The position numbers and the translations under genes were made by a program. A stretch of 64,000 bases of DNA, from the NCBI GenBank assembly GCA_035772735.1, contig JASDFA010000001.1, forward strand, positions 88,995,501 through 89,059,500, written 5' to 3'. Shown piece after piece: positions 24,996 to 36,125 of the stretch; the first letter of the stretch is position 1, and the number at the start of each line of letters is the position of its first letter. Source of the stretch: Datura wrightii (lineage: Eukaryota; Streptophyta; Magnoliopsida; Solanales; Solanaceae). Below the pieces are notes generated by a model. It did no database searches. It saw only the letters and a program-made list of their open reading frames with translations, and was not told where the DNA came from.

Positions 24996-25609
24996 CTTGA
25001 ATTTCTCCTCACTTTCTCCCCTTCAAGCTCTCACCCTTGCATGCATGAAGAAAAATGGCCTAGATGGGTTCATCTCAACTTAAAACCCACTATTACGAGC
25101 ACAAAACGACGTAGTATAGGCCCTTAGAACTTAGGAATTACGGAAAATCCCTTACTGAAATTGCTGAAAATAACTGTCAGGGGGTCCTAGGACGACCTGA
25201 CGACTCGTTACTAGAGCTCACGATCCGTGTGATCATCCGTCAAGTACAATGCCTCATCATTCATGAAATTTCCACTGTCTTGGTAACGGATAACCTAACG
25301 GGTCGTTAGGACTGACAACGACTCGTCGGGTACCACCCGTCAGGTTCACTGGATAACCCTTGCTAACTTTCCCTGGGACCAACCAACGATTGTCTTGACG
25401 ACTCGTGGTGACTGACCATGACTCGTTACATCCCCCATGAGGACCTCGAGTCCTCCAACATCTCAGGCCTTCCCCACGAGTCACTTGACGACTCGTTTGG
25501 CCTCTTCACAAGTCGTTGGGTGACCCGTTCTGCAACTGCTGCAATATTTTTTTCCAGTTTTCTCCTGATTCACTTCCGGGTCCAATTCTTGAATTCTTGA
25601 GGTATAACA

Positions 25610-25614
25610 AAAAC
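25610..25614. repeat. Target-site duplication aaaac (right)
   Basis: It matches 12977-12981 exactly. The outer element's 5' LTR resumes after it. Confidence 0.8.
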
Positions 25615-26222
25615 CAATACAAATACTTATATTGTATTCTCTGCATGATTAAACATTTCTTAACGATGCACAACTTTAGGACATGCCCGAATTCTTTACT
25701 TGCTTTGGTCGAAGAGGTCGAGATTAGGAAAAGATAATTACAACAGAGCCTTGATTTTGATAATCATTATATTAACTTGAGTTGTGGTCGCAGGATAGTT
25801 AAATTTGGAACTTAGTGATAAAGGATAGTCTGAAACCGCTCATGAGACTTGGTCGAGTAATTGAGTATAGTCATTCAATAGGGACTGGTCTGTTGTTTGA
25901 ATGAAACATAAGTTATCAGTTCTATAAGTAAAGTATTGGGATAGATCACTAGTGTAGAACCCGAAGTAGTTAAGGATCCATGGGGAACACTTACCCTAGT
26001 TAATTGCATTAATTTGGAAACGACCATCAATTTTTCAACATTGTTACTTATTAATTTTACAAATTCTCCCTCTTAGGAAATAATTGATTAAAAAGCTTAA
26101 GCACTAGCATTCTTCTATATCCTTCCATATTCCCTGTGGGTTCGACCCCAACCTCTAGTTGGGTTCTTTATTGACAACTTCCGCTTCTCACTTTAGTAAG
26201 AGGTGTGGTTTGAGCGTTATCA
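25615..26222 (+). repeat. 5' LTR of outer element, second part
   Basis: It matches 29190-29790 of the 3' LTR, including the conserved end with 'ccctgtgggttcgaccccaacctc', which is typical of Tat/Athila LTRs, and the terminus TTATCA. Confidence 0.8.
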
Positions 26223-26227
26223 AAAAG

Positions 26228-26245
26228 TGGCACCGTTGCCGAGGA
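26228..26245 (+). promoter_or_regulatory. Primer binding site (tRNA-Asp type)
   Basis: tggcaccgttgccgagga lies five bases after the LTR end. It differs by two bases from the Athila/Tat consensus TGGCGCCGTTGCCGGGGA. Confidence 0.8.
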
Positions 26246-28344
26246 ATACGGTTTAGGATTAGATTAATTGCTTGTGTTTAACTTTTAGCCTTTATCTCCT
26301 ATGCTTCATTTTTCTTTTATTTTCTAACGTGTCACAAGGTGACGTGGTAAAACAAGCGGCCAAGATGTGACCACGGTCTCAACAGGAATCTTGATGAAGT
26401 CTGAGTAATCAAGATACCTGTGTCATGACGCGACGTTAAATCAGGCGCTACTTGAGAGGCAACCCAAAATAATTTTTTTGCTTTTATGTGTTTGTTCAAG
26501 TGTGCAGGTGATAGCTCATAATTTTCAACAAAACAATTGAGCATGAAATACATAGATGGGGGAAGCTGTTTTTACCCCCACAGACGACGAGGAATAGAGG
26601 CCCAGGGAGTTCTTCTTTCACTCTATTACTTTATGCATATGTGTTTTAGCACTAGGGACAATGTAACCAATTAAGTGTGGGGTGGAAGAAGTGAACTTCA
26701 TATTACCATGCATTCTTTAATTGCTAAATTTGCACATGATAGGCCTAGTCTTTTTGGGATTTATGTTTTATCATGCACGCTTATGGGTTGGTAGTTTTTT
26801 AGTTTTATTTTATTTTGGGTTCCTCTAGTTTTTGTTTTCGGTGTTTTTCCAGTGGATGGTCCCATAGAACCGACTAGAGCGTCTAGAGTTTTTTTTAATT
26901 TTTTTATTTATTTTTTTAATCATTGAGTCATGACTTTACCCGATGATGGATGGATGATCACCGTCTTAAGGGTAAATTAGTCATTAGGAAGAACGAGAAC
27001 TTGAATCCTACGAATGCTAGGTGCTTCACTTTAGGTATCATTGAGACTTTATTCAATTCACTCAAAAAATCATGAAAAAGGTAGAAACACTTGATCTTTT
27101 GGGAACTTGACTCTTGTACTTGAAAAAATGCTTAATTATGTTATGCATGCAATATGAATATATGTATTTATGTGATCTTGATTTCCATTGTTAAACCATC
27201 TTGTGCCAATTTTTGAGGAATTATTTTTGATATACTCCATGCTTGTAAATTGATGTCTAGAACTTGCCCGGTGTGTGTGCAAAGCGAAATATGAATGATG
27301 GATTTAGGAAGTGATATAGGCATTTCTTTGATAACTCTATTTTTATCCTATTTTACTTACCTTGATTGTAATTATCCTAGTTAGCCATGATTGAGGCTTA
27401 GCCTATTTTTTTTTGATAGCTATATTACAAGCTTAATCCCTTTTGTTCTATTGACTTGTATTTGATCCAAATGACTCCTAGAGCACTTTAATAAAAAATA
27501 ATTTGAAGGAAAGGAGCATAATTGGAAAAGTGAAGGGAAAAGCTAAAAAGTGTGGTGAATTGGAAGAAAAGAAAAAGGTGAAATTTTGTCAAACAAGAAG
27601 AGTGATTTTTAGTGGGAAAATAAAAAGAAGAAAGAACTTCGAAAAATTGAAGATGAAAAAAAAATGTGTGAATGAGCTCAATCTTGAAAGAAAAATCCCC
27701 ACTAGTCACCTAAGTTGAAAAATTCAAAAATAAAAGGAGGTATAAGGAGAGAATTTGGAAATTGAAGAGTGTGCTTAAAGAGTCAAAGTGTTGTGAAGTA
27801 TTAAAAGTGCTTAGAGAGCTTTGTCACTATCTTGGCCAAATAGTTCCTACCCGTCCCTTAGCTTACATTACAACCAAATTAAAGTCCTAATTGATCCTTA
27901 ATTCGTAATTCTATATTAGCAGAGTATTACACTAAGGGCAAGCCTATGGGTCGTCTTTTGCATGTATATTGAGTTCTTTTGTGAGAGCGAGCTGAAATTA
28001 TTTTATTTATGCCCAAGTTTAGATTGACTTATATCTTGTCTGAGAAAAGTGCATCTCTCCAAATTGTGAGGGGCACAATGGTAAAACTTTGGTTTAATCT
28101 TGATTGCTAAACTTCATATGATTCATGTTGGCCCAAAATATGTCTTGATGAGTTCGTTTTCAAAAGCTAAGTGACTTCAAATTTTAACATTCTAATGTTG
28201 ATCCTATATGCATGCGAGTGAATTATTTGAGCTTCATTGATTTGTCCCGCGATCCTAAGTGTAAGTAGACCTGTTCGTAGGATGAATTATGTGCTAAAAA
28301 GTGAGAAGGGAAGTAGTAGATTATTCGAGGACGAACAATAGTTT
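26246..28344 (+). other. Internal region of the outer element, non-coding
   Basis: No gag, RT or integrase text is present. At 26421-26465 lies the block tgtcatgacgcgacgttaaa...gcgctacttgagaggcaaccc, which in Tat/Athila elements follows the pol region, and at 26673-26685 a first copy of the PPT-like aagtgtggggtgg. The rest is AT-rich, with a purine-rich stretch at 27485-27780. The purine/pyrimidine bias makes overlapping short ORFs on both strands (27488-27718) that are not convincing. Confidence 0.6.
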
Positions 28345-28357
28345 AAGTGTGGGGTGT
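28345..28357 (+). promoter_or_regulatory. Polypurine tract of outer element
   Basis: aagtgtggggtgt lies directly before the 3' LTR. 'AAGTGTGGGG' is the usual Tat/Athila form. A near copy lies at 26673. Confidence 0.65.
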
Positions 28358-29790
28358 TGATGAAGGGCGTATTTACGCACTTTATAGACATATTTTTGCC
28401 CGTATTTAACTCTGTCTTGAGGACAAATTATGTGTGTTTGCATGTGGTTTATGTTATATATTTGTGAAAATAGCTAACGCATGTGATTAGATGTTTTCAG
28501 GGCTAAAAATGATGAATTTGAATGTGTTTAAGGTGTTTTGATCAAGTGTGAAGAAGTTGGAGTGAATGATGAAAGGATTAAAGTTAGCGCGAGGCAACAG
28601 CACACTGCGCAATGCCAGGCGCGACGTGGCAGCGGCAATGCCGCAATGGCAGGCACGATGTGTCCTTCCTTCAGTGCGATCTAGCACGCAAGGCGCCTCC
28701 TTTCCTGCGCGATAACAAGCGTGAGGCACTGCCTTCTCGGCACAGTGGAGCACGCGATGCGGCAAGGTTTCAAACGGCCCAAGATTGGATCTCCCACTTC
28801 AACTAGGAAAAGAAACTTTAAATCCCAAACCAAATTCATCAAGAAAAACATAAATCTACTACTATAAATGCTCTTTTATTTTCATGTAATAAGGGTGGCA
28901 AGTGGGAAGTAAGGAAGTTTTAGAGTTTTAAGTCTCAAGTTTTTAGATACAAGTTTGGTGTTTTACGTTTTTGTATTTTGAGACGATTGTAAAGTTATTC
29001 TTCCGAATTTTGCATTAATCAAGTAAAGGTTATTCCGATCATTGTTGTAAGTATTAATTTTAAATTTTTATATATGAATGCTCTTAATTTACTTATGAAC
29101 ATGATAGACTAAAACCACCACAACTAGGGTTATGAGAACCATGATGAATTAACAAACTAGGGTTACACAAAATGATTGTAAAACCAAACAAATACTTATA
29201 TTGTATTTTCTTCATGCTTAAACGTTTCTTAACGGTGCGCAATGTTAGGACATGCCCAAATTCTTTACTTGCTTTGGTCGAAGAGGTGGAGATTAGGAAA
29301 AGAGAATTACAACAGAGCCTTGATTTTGATAATCATTGCATTAACTTGAGTTGTGGTCACGGGATAGTTAAATCTAGAACTTAGTGATAACGGATAGTTT
29401 GAAGCCGCTCATGAGACTTGGTCGAGTGATTGAGTATAGTCATTCAGTAGGGATTGGTCGGTCGTTTGAACGAACCTAAGTTATCAGTTCTATAAGTAAA
29501 GTATTGGGATAGATCACTAGTGTAAAAGCCGAAGTAGTTAAGGATCCATGGGGAATACTCACCCTAGTTAATTGCATTAATTTAGAAACAACCATCAATT
29601 TCTCAACATTGTTTCTTATTAATTTTACAAATTCCCCCTCTTAAGAAATAATTGATTAAAAAGCTTAAGCACTAGTATTCTTCTATATCCTTCCATATTC
29701 CCTGTGGTTTCGACCCCAGCCTCTAGTTGGGTTCTTTATTGACAACGTCTGCTTCTCACTTCAGTAATAGGTGTGGTTTGAGCATTATCA
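28358..29790 (+). repeat. 3' LTR of outer element
   Basis: 1,433 bp, intact from TGATGAAGGGCG to TTATCA. It has a GC-rich block at 28590-28760 and serves as the uninterrupted reference for the split 5' LTR. Confidence 0.85.
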
Positions 29791-29795
29791 GCATA
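29791..29795. repeat. Target-site duplication gcata (right)
   Basis: It matches 12161-12165 exactly. Confidence 0.8.
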
Positions 29796-31245
29796 AATTC
29801 GTGATTGAAAATCAAGAGATAAAGAGAGTCTAACATACATTGTTTCGTCAAGCCCTTTCTAGTCAATGTTTCCTTCAATTGTCAACTTGAAATACCTTCT
29901 AGATCCTTAGTTTAATACCACAATATAGATTTTGGTTTATGTCAAGATTTCCAGCCCAAAAACCATGTCAAAATGTGCAACATACAAACGACAATAGCCG
30001 ACGTCAGTTAGCACATTCACATACCTTATATGTCATGAATTCAAAGAACTTTCAAGAGGATTTTCACTTACCTTTCTTGGTGTTAACCTTCACCAAAAGG
30101 GGATATAACTTCAGCCCATATACAACTTCATAAGCTTCCTCAAAATAGTATCAACTTCACATCACAACATATACAAAACAATATCACAACTTGCTAACTT
30201 TAGACTTAATTCCATAGACATTTTAGAGGATTCAAGTGAGGGAAATCACTTACTCTTTCTTGTGGCCAACTTTCCTATTTATAGAGTATATTCACAATAA
30301 AACATAGTTGCACCAACTATCAAAAACGATCAGCCACAACACAATAATATAACACAAAAACAATGCAATAAGTTAGCTTCAATATCTAATTTTAACTTGT
30401 GTTTTCTTGCAAGTCCAAGGAGGTTGAACTCTTACCTCTTTCTTTACCTTCAACTCCTGTGATAAGGGAGTATATATGAAGTTTGATATTGATCAAAAAT
30501 TCAACCAAGAACACCACAATATCTGTCCAAAACGCAATAAAAACAGCTTACAAACACACCTCCAACTTAACCTCCAATTTCTAGTCTTTTACTCATGAAT
30601 TCAAGCAACTTGAGTAGTAGAATTTTCACCTTTTAATTGTATCCAGCTCCTACAAAAAGAAAGTGTATTCCCAACTTGTTACTTCCTTTGAAACGCAGCG
30701 GCAACGCAACAATAACACACCAAGCTCTCCTTACCTTCTCAATCAAGTTGCTATTACTTCTTGTGATTTTTGGTGAAGTTTTCTTGAGGTTTTTCTTGAA
30801 CATTGTTGCTGAAAAATAGAGGAAATATGGAGCATAAACAAGCTGCTCATTTCTGGAAATTTGAAAAATGAATTATAGGCAAAACATTTGATATATATCT
30901 AACTAAGGCGGTGGATTAACTTAAGCCGGGGGGCCACGTCACTGCTCGCCAATGCCTCCGTAAAAGGGCTATAACTTTTTATTCTGAACTCTGATTGATG
31001 AGCAGTTTGATATTTGAAAAATAAACTCAAAGACCTTTAATTTTATAGATTGTAGGGCTCCTAACTCATTATATATTAGGAGATATAATAGTTTAAATTT
31101 AACCCTTACTTATGAACTTCGCATACTCTTCGCTTTTTCCTTTATATATGTTTTTCTGCTCACCTACGGCCAATATACAACTCGTACCTCCCTTAATATG
31201 ATATACAAATATCAAATAATCATCAAAAAAATTTGGGGTGTAACA
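29796..31245 (-). mobile_element. Minus-strand LTR-like segment
   Basis: On the minus strand the sequence starts TGTTACACCCCAAA at 31245. Further in, near 30750, comes a splice-donor-like ttgagaaggtaaggaga, the layout of several Tekay-like LTR leaders here. The outer Tat/Athila element sits at its inner end. A matching start-type motif on the far side (ataacacct at 12089-12097) could be its other end, but the flanks (aggag against ccttc) do not form a duplication. No gene is visible. Confidence 0.4.
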
Positions 31246-32955
31246 CCTTCAAAGAATTTATGAATAGGTGTCTCGATAGATGTTGAAGTGGGTTACGTGG
31301 AAAAAATAAATCTTCCGTGAGGAAGAAAAAAGAATGCGATGTATGCGAATCAAAAAAAGGAAAAAAACAAAATGAAAGAAAAGACTTACATTATGAATAA
31401 ACAGAGATTCAATTTCAGATGATGCAGAATCAAAAAGGGAAAAGAGGCAAAAAAGGTAGAGGGGGGAAGAAGCTCCTTAACCTTTTCTTCTGCTGCAAAT
31501 TGAGGTTGAAGAAGACGGAAGTAAAAAAAATTATAAACAAATAAATTAAGGATTTCCACTTTCTCAAAGGAGAGTGTACTTCACATGTTGTGTCATGTCA
31601 GTATAGTGTGTCCAATAGACACACTATAGTGCGAGCTCAAGTGTTCAATGGTAAATCTTATAATTCAAGTGTAGAAATGGAAAAATAAAATAAGTTTAAG
31701 GGGTCATATATGTGTTTGGCCAAATAAATAAGAAAGTGAAGAGTGATTAGAGAACTGCAAAACTAAAATGTATATTAGGAAGCTTTACTAAATTAGTTGA
31801 AATTCTTAATGATATAAATCAACAAAGAAAATGCTATCTTTTTCCTGTTCCTTTTGCTCCAAGTTCTACTCATCTAGCCACAACTCATGTTGTGTCATCA
31901 ATTTTGATGTATGCTCACATTTAGTAATACTAATTTATTAAGTCATATTCGTGATTAGAATTAATTTTTATAATTTTGTAAGCAATAATTCACAGTTTTT
32001 ATCAAAAAATTATTAAAAAGGATTAATCAAAGAAATAAAAATTATTATAAAACAAATATAACAAATCATGAAACTTATCACGTATAATTGCAGTTGTATC
32101 TTGTCTTGCGATTTTGATACTATTAAAACAGAGAAAGGAAAAAATCGACAAATACAAATATAATTAATTTTGATGATACATAGATGAAGAAGGAATCAAA
32201 TGAAAGAAAAAACTTTAAAATTAATAAATGAACATTATATCGTTTGTTATGATTCATCTAATATTGTCAAATGTCTTAATTTGAAATTTTCAGGATCAAT
32301 TTTTTTGGTCATTCGATATGACAAAATGAAAAGATAAGAGTTTTAAAATTTTAATTTTTAGAAATGAAAGGTCTTTTTAGACTGAATCTTTTCATATTTC
32401 AGCATTTTAAATATCTTTCTCATTTAATTTGGGTACGTTTATAAGGAAAGGGTAAAAGTGGATTAATTGTATTTAGATGCCTTTGGACTTTGAAAAATAA
32501 TATAAATAATAAAATATGAGGAAAAAATCAATGTATATACCTCTTAGTACACAAATATTATTGAAATAGTGTTTGATTGCAAGAGCTAACTTGTCAGTGA
32601 GTTTCTGATGGGCAAAATTACAAATTAACTTTTGACGTATATTGTTCTCACTTTTAATATAAAACATGATATGATAAATTCAATTTTCATCTAAATAATT
32701 TATTGTAAAGTATTTAATCATAAATATTTATTACAACAACAATAACATAGTGTAACTCCACAAAGTGAGAGTCTAATAATATTTATTGCTATGCAATTTT
32801 ACTTTTTTAGTACATAAAATACAATAGGAATAGTTTTAGATTTTGAAGGTTGAAATGGTCGTTCAATATTTGATGAGCAAATTGATCTTTGAACTTTTAA
32901 CTTTGGGTCTTTTAGAATAGTATAAATGTATGTACAATCCCTTAATTCAATAAAA
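31246..32955. other. AT-rich intergenic sequence, no gene seen
   Basis: No coding pattern. A short palindrome-like phrase (tagtgtgtccaatagacacacta, split around 31608-31632) suggests a small MITE remnant. The rest is AT-rich simple text. Confidence 0.4.
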
Positions 32956-32959
32956 ATTT

Positions 32960-35335
32960 TACATGGTAGAGCAAACATGTGCTATGCATTTATTATTTAT
33001 AGCTATACTTTTAAAAAATTATAATTTATAATTTATAATTATACTTCACTATCTCTAGTCTCTCTCCCTAATTTCTCTCGTCTCTCTCCTCTCTCTTGCT
33101 CGTGTCTCTCCTGCCTCGCCCCTCTCTCTTCTCTCTACTTAATGTGTATTTTTGTATTTTTCCCCTCTCTAATTTTTGTTATTTTCATTTCTCTCTTTGT
33201 TATATTTTTATATTAGAGCGAATAGATATAAGTGATACGGGAGGGAATGAATATAAGTAATATAAAAGCCAATGAATACATATGATATGAGAGTGAATAA
33301 ATACAATCCCATGTATTTTTCTTGTGTCTTTGTATTTTTGTATACACTCGAACTGTATTCATCAATACAATCTGATTGCGCGGATGAATATAAGTCAACT
33401 AGAGTGAATGAATACAAATAGAAATTAGAGTGAATGAATATAGGTGATGCAAGAGAAAATGAATATAACTGAAGTGAAATTAGAGCGAATGAATACAGTC
33501 TCCTATAACATTTTTTTGTTATTTCATATCTTTGTATACTTTCGAACTATATTCGTCGATACAATCTAAATGCATGCATTGATCACCCCAAATTACAATT
33601 ATCTATGAAGTATAAAATGGTCATTGCCAAATATAGTAGCCAACTAGATTGGGGTCGAATCCTATAGAGAATATGGCGACAAATGAGTTAATAGTGAGTA
33701 TTCAACCGGTAGTCAATATTTCGAGGGGTTTTTGTAACAATAAAAGTAAAAAAGTTCAATACTTAGAACCTTTTGATTATGATCAATGAATGACAATGAC
33801 CTAGGACTATGTTTGCAATGATTTCATGACTTCAGTGGGTCTACTGTATTAGTGATTTGTCCCGGTGTTATTCATGCAAAACTGACGATTAAGATTCATC
33901 TAACATCTTTCGACCACATAAATGAATGACACTCTAAATCCTGTCGGTCTTTAAGTGTTTAAATATTAAGCATCGTCATTAATTCTGGATTGACTTTCCT
34001 CGTAAAGGCTCAAGTCATTATATGAGGGTTGGAAACGTCAAATCTGCATTTTAAATCTCTTTTTCTAATACAAACTTCTTTTATCATGTAAGTTAGGATT
34101 TATGAAAAGTTCTAACGTTTACAACTGCTAAAAGGCAATCAAAGCGAGGAGATTAACAATGCATGCATAATCATCGTTCAAGAATCACTTTTTTTGTCGA
34201 CCTACTTTCATTATTCCATCACGGCTCCTACAATCCTAGTTATAGAATTTAGTTACTCATACTTGCATGCATATTATCTAACTTTGTATAAGAATTTACA
34301 GTAATCAACTTACAAGAGAAGAATAAGACAAACCAGAATTGTTATTATCAAAAAGTAATTCAAGAATCAAATTTCAAGAGCCACGAATAAAAGAAGTAAG
34401 TCATCCTTTTTCTCTCCAAAAATCAAGAAGACAATATTCTTATCTGTAACAATGCGTGTATGATTAAGAAAACCCAAAGAAAATTATATTTAGACATAAC
34501 AATCCTATCCTAATTAAATTAGAAAAATGGCCGCATCAGCATGACCGTCATTCAGAACTACTATTCGTAGAAGTTGGAATTTGTCCGTCAACTACATCCA
34601 TTTGAGCCAAAAACTTGTAGATAATCACAGCTGAAACCACGACTCACGGGTACTTTCACGATCCTTCAACCTGTCCTGTGTTTGAAACCCAAACTTGCGT
34701 TCTTGCGGAACCTTGATCGATGACTGACAGGATGGTCTGTCGTTTGGCTTCACGGGTCGTCGAATGAGCCGTAATCTTGAGACCAAATTGTAATGTTGCA
34801 GATCCATTTCCATGACATAGGACGATCATCATGATTCCACGGTCCATCATTTGTATTTACAACTCCTCACTTAGACTTTTTAGCTCAGAATTCCAACTTT
34901 TGGCACTGCAATATGTTTTCCTACACATAGACAAAAAATACAATCATATCACATAAAACACACCTAGAACCACAAAATCCTTCATTAAAAGCGTCGATTA
35001 TGCCGTGAAATCCCGACATATCACACATGAATACAAGTAAAATTTGAATAAATGAATATAAGTAAAACCAGAAGGGATAAATATAGTTTTCTGTATTTTT
35101 TGTTTGTTTGAATCTTTGTACACACCCAATATTCCTTGACACAACCTATATTCGTCAATATATGCAATATGTATTCGTCGATAAAGCCCAAACACGCATA
35201 TATATATATAACAAATACAATCGCCTAACACCTCAATTTTTTAAATTTGCATTTTAACTTTTTTTTGGCCTAACACTTTAAACAATTACTTATCAATGAT
35301 AAATATTTTAATTATAGCTACTAATAGTAACAATT
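32960..35335. repeat. MITE-like repeat with 'gaatgaatacaa' modules, split by an LTR
   Basis: The segments 33200-33575 and 35024-35225 share modules such as 'gaatgaatataagt' and 'gtatactttcgaactatattcgtcgatacaatc'. The outer parts carry roughly inverted 'tagctat/atagcta' text (33000 and 35320). The LTR at 33580-35023 interrupts it. The exact ends are uncertain. Confidence 0.4.
33580..35023 (-). mobile_element. Minus-strand Tat/Athila-like solo LTR
   Basis: Read on the minus strand, it starts TGATATGTCGGGATTTCACGGC at 35023. Near its end it carries 'ggattcgaccccaatc', the Tat/Athila LTR signature, and stops with GGGGTGATCA at 33580. The length (1,444 bp) is close to that of the outer element's LTR. 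The flanks tgcat and cacat are only a partial duplication, and no internal region follows. A related LTR start occurs at 55650. Confidence 0.6.
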
Positions 35336-36120
35336 ATGGTGCGTCTCTTAGGAGCCGTTTGTTTACGGATTAGAGTTGTGTAGGTATTAGTAATATATGA
35401 ATTAGTTATGAGCGAATTCATGTATTATTTTATGCAGGAATTAGTTATGGGGGGTTTTAGTCATTCATGTATTAGTTATGTAGATATTATTTATGTAGAG
35501 TTTAGTTATTGTGGCTTTTCTCCTTAAGTTACTTAAAATTGAAGAAAAATATTTTTTTCTAAGTGAAAAATAAAATAAATTTCATGAATGACATTTTTTA
35601 TTTTAAATTGAATGTAAAATTTTTAAGAGACAAATAATATGGATTAGATATCATTAATTTTTTCTCCAAAATTTCTTCGTCAAATTTTCAGGCAAGTACA
35701 TTGTGTCAACAACTTTCTCTACCACTATTTTGTGAGTTTTAAAAGAGCCTTCCTCTTATATAATTCTCTCTATTTTTCTTAATAATATCGATAACAATAA
35801 TTATATCTCAATTTCAAGTAACTTAAAAATTGATTATATCTCATTTTTTTAATTCTACATCTCTTAACAATAAATCTTGAATATTAATAATATTATTTTT
35901 TAATAATATCAATTATAATTTTAAAAAAAGAATTTAAAAAGACTTTAAAAGTTAATTAATAGGGGTAAATATGTAGTTTTATTATGTTAATCCATGTATA
36001 TCTACTACTTAAATAACTTATTCAACCTTCTACCTTGGATAAAATTACATAGATTTTCTCGTAAGTTATGTGAGTATGAGTCATGTAGAATTACTAAAAC
36101 GCAACCAAATACCATATAAA

Positions 36121-36125
36121 ATTAA
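36121..36125. repeat. Target-site duplication attaa (left)
   Basis: It matches 38358-38362 exactly. Confidence 0.85.

Larger units (their letters stand above)
12982..25609 (-). mobile_element. Minus-strand solo LTR, split by the Tekay-like element
   Basis: Read on the minus strand, it starts TGTTATACCTC at 25609 and ends GGGTCGTGACA at 12982. The 5-bp duplication aaaac is exact (12977-12981 and 25610-25614), and the uninterrupted site is seen in the 3' LTR of the outer element near 29176-29190. After removing 14996-24995, about 2.63 kb remains, with no PBS, PPT or pol. That is why I call it a solo LTR left by LTR-LTR recombination and not a full element. Confidence 0.75.
12166..29790 (+). 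mobile_element. Outer Tat/Athila-like LTR element without gag-pol
   Basis: The LTRs start TGATGAAGGGCG and end ...TTATCA. Perfect duplications gcata flank the element at 12161-12165 and 29791-29795. The 5' LTR is split at 12981 by 12.6 kb of later insertions and resumes at 25615. The PBS at 26228 fits tRNA-Asp, as in Athila/Tat elements. The internal part is only about 2.1 kb and has no gag, RT or integrase, only the conserved block that normally follows pol in Tat/Athila elements. It is a non-autonomous derivative that would have needed a partner's proteins. Confidence 0.8.

Noticed and set aside
27488..27718. Two opposite ORFs of 71-73 codons in the outer element
   Set aside because: Both result from strand-biased purine-rich sequence. 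Neither resembles Gag or any known element protein.
12088..31245. A fourth, outermost nest level (LTR from 31245 to about 12088 on the minus strand)
   Set aside because: The end motif near 12088 is imperfect and the flanks (aggag, ccttc) do not match, so it is not claimed as a supported insertion.
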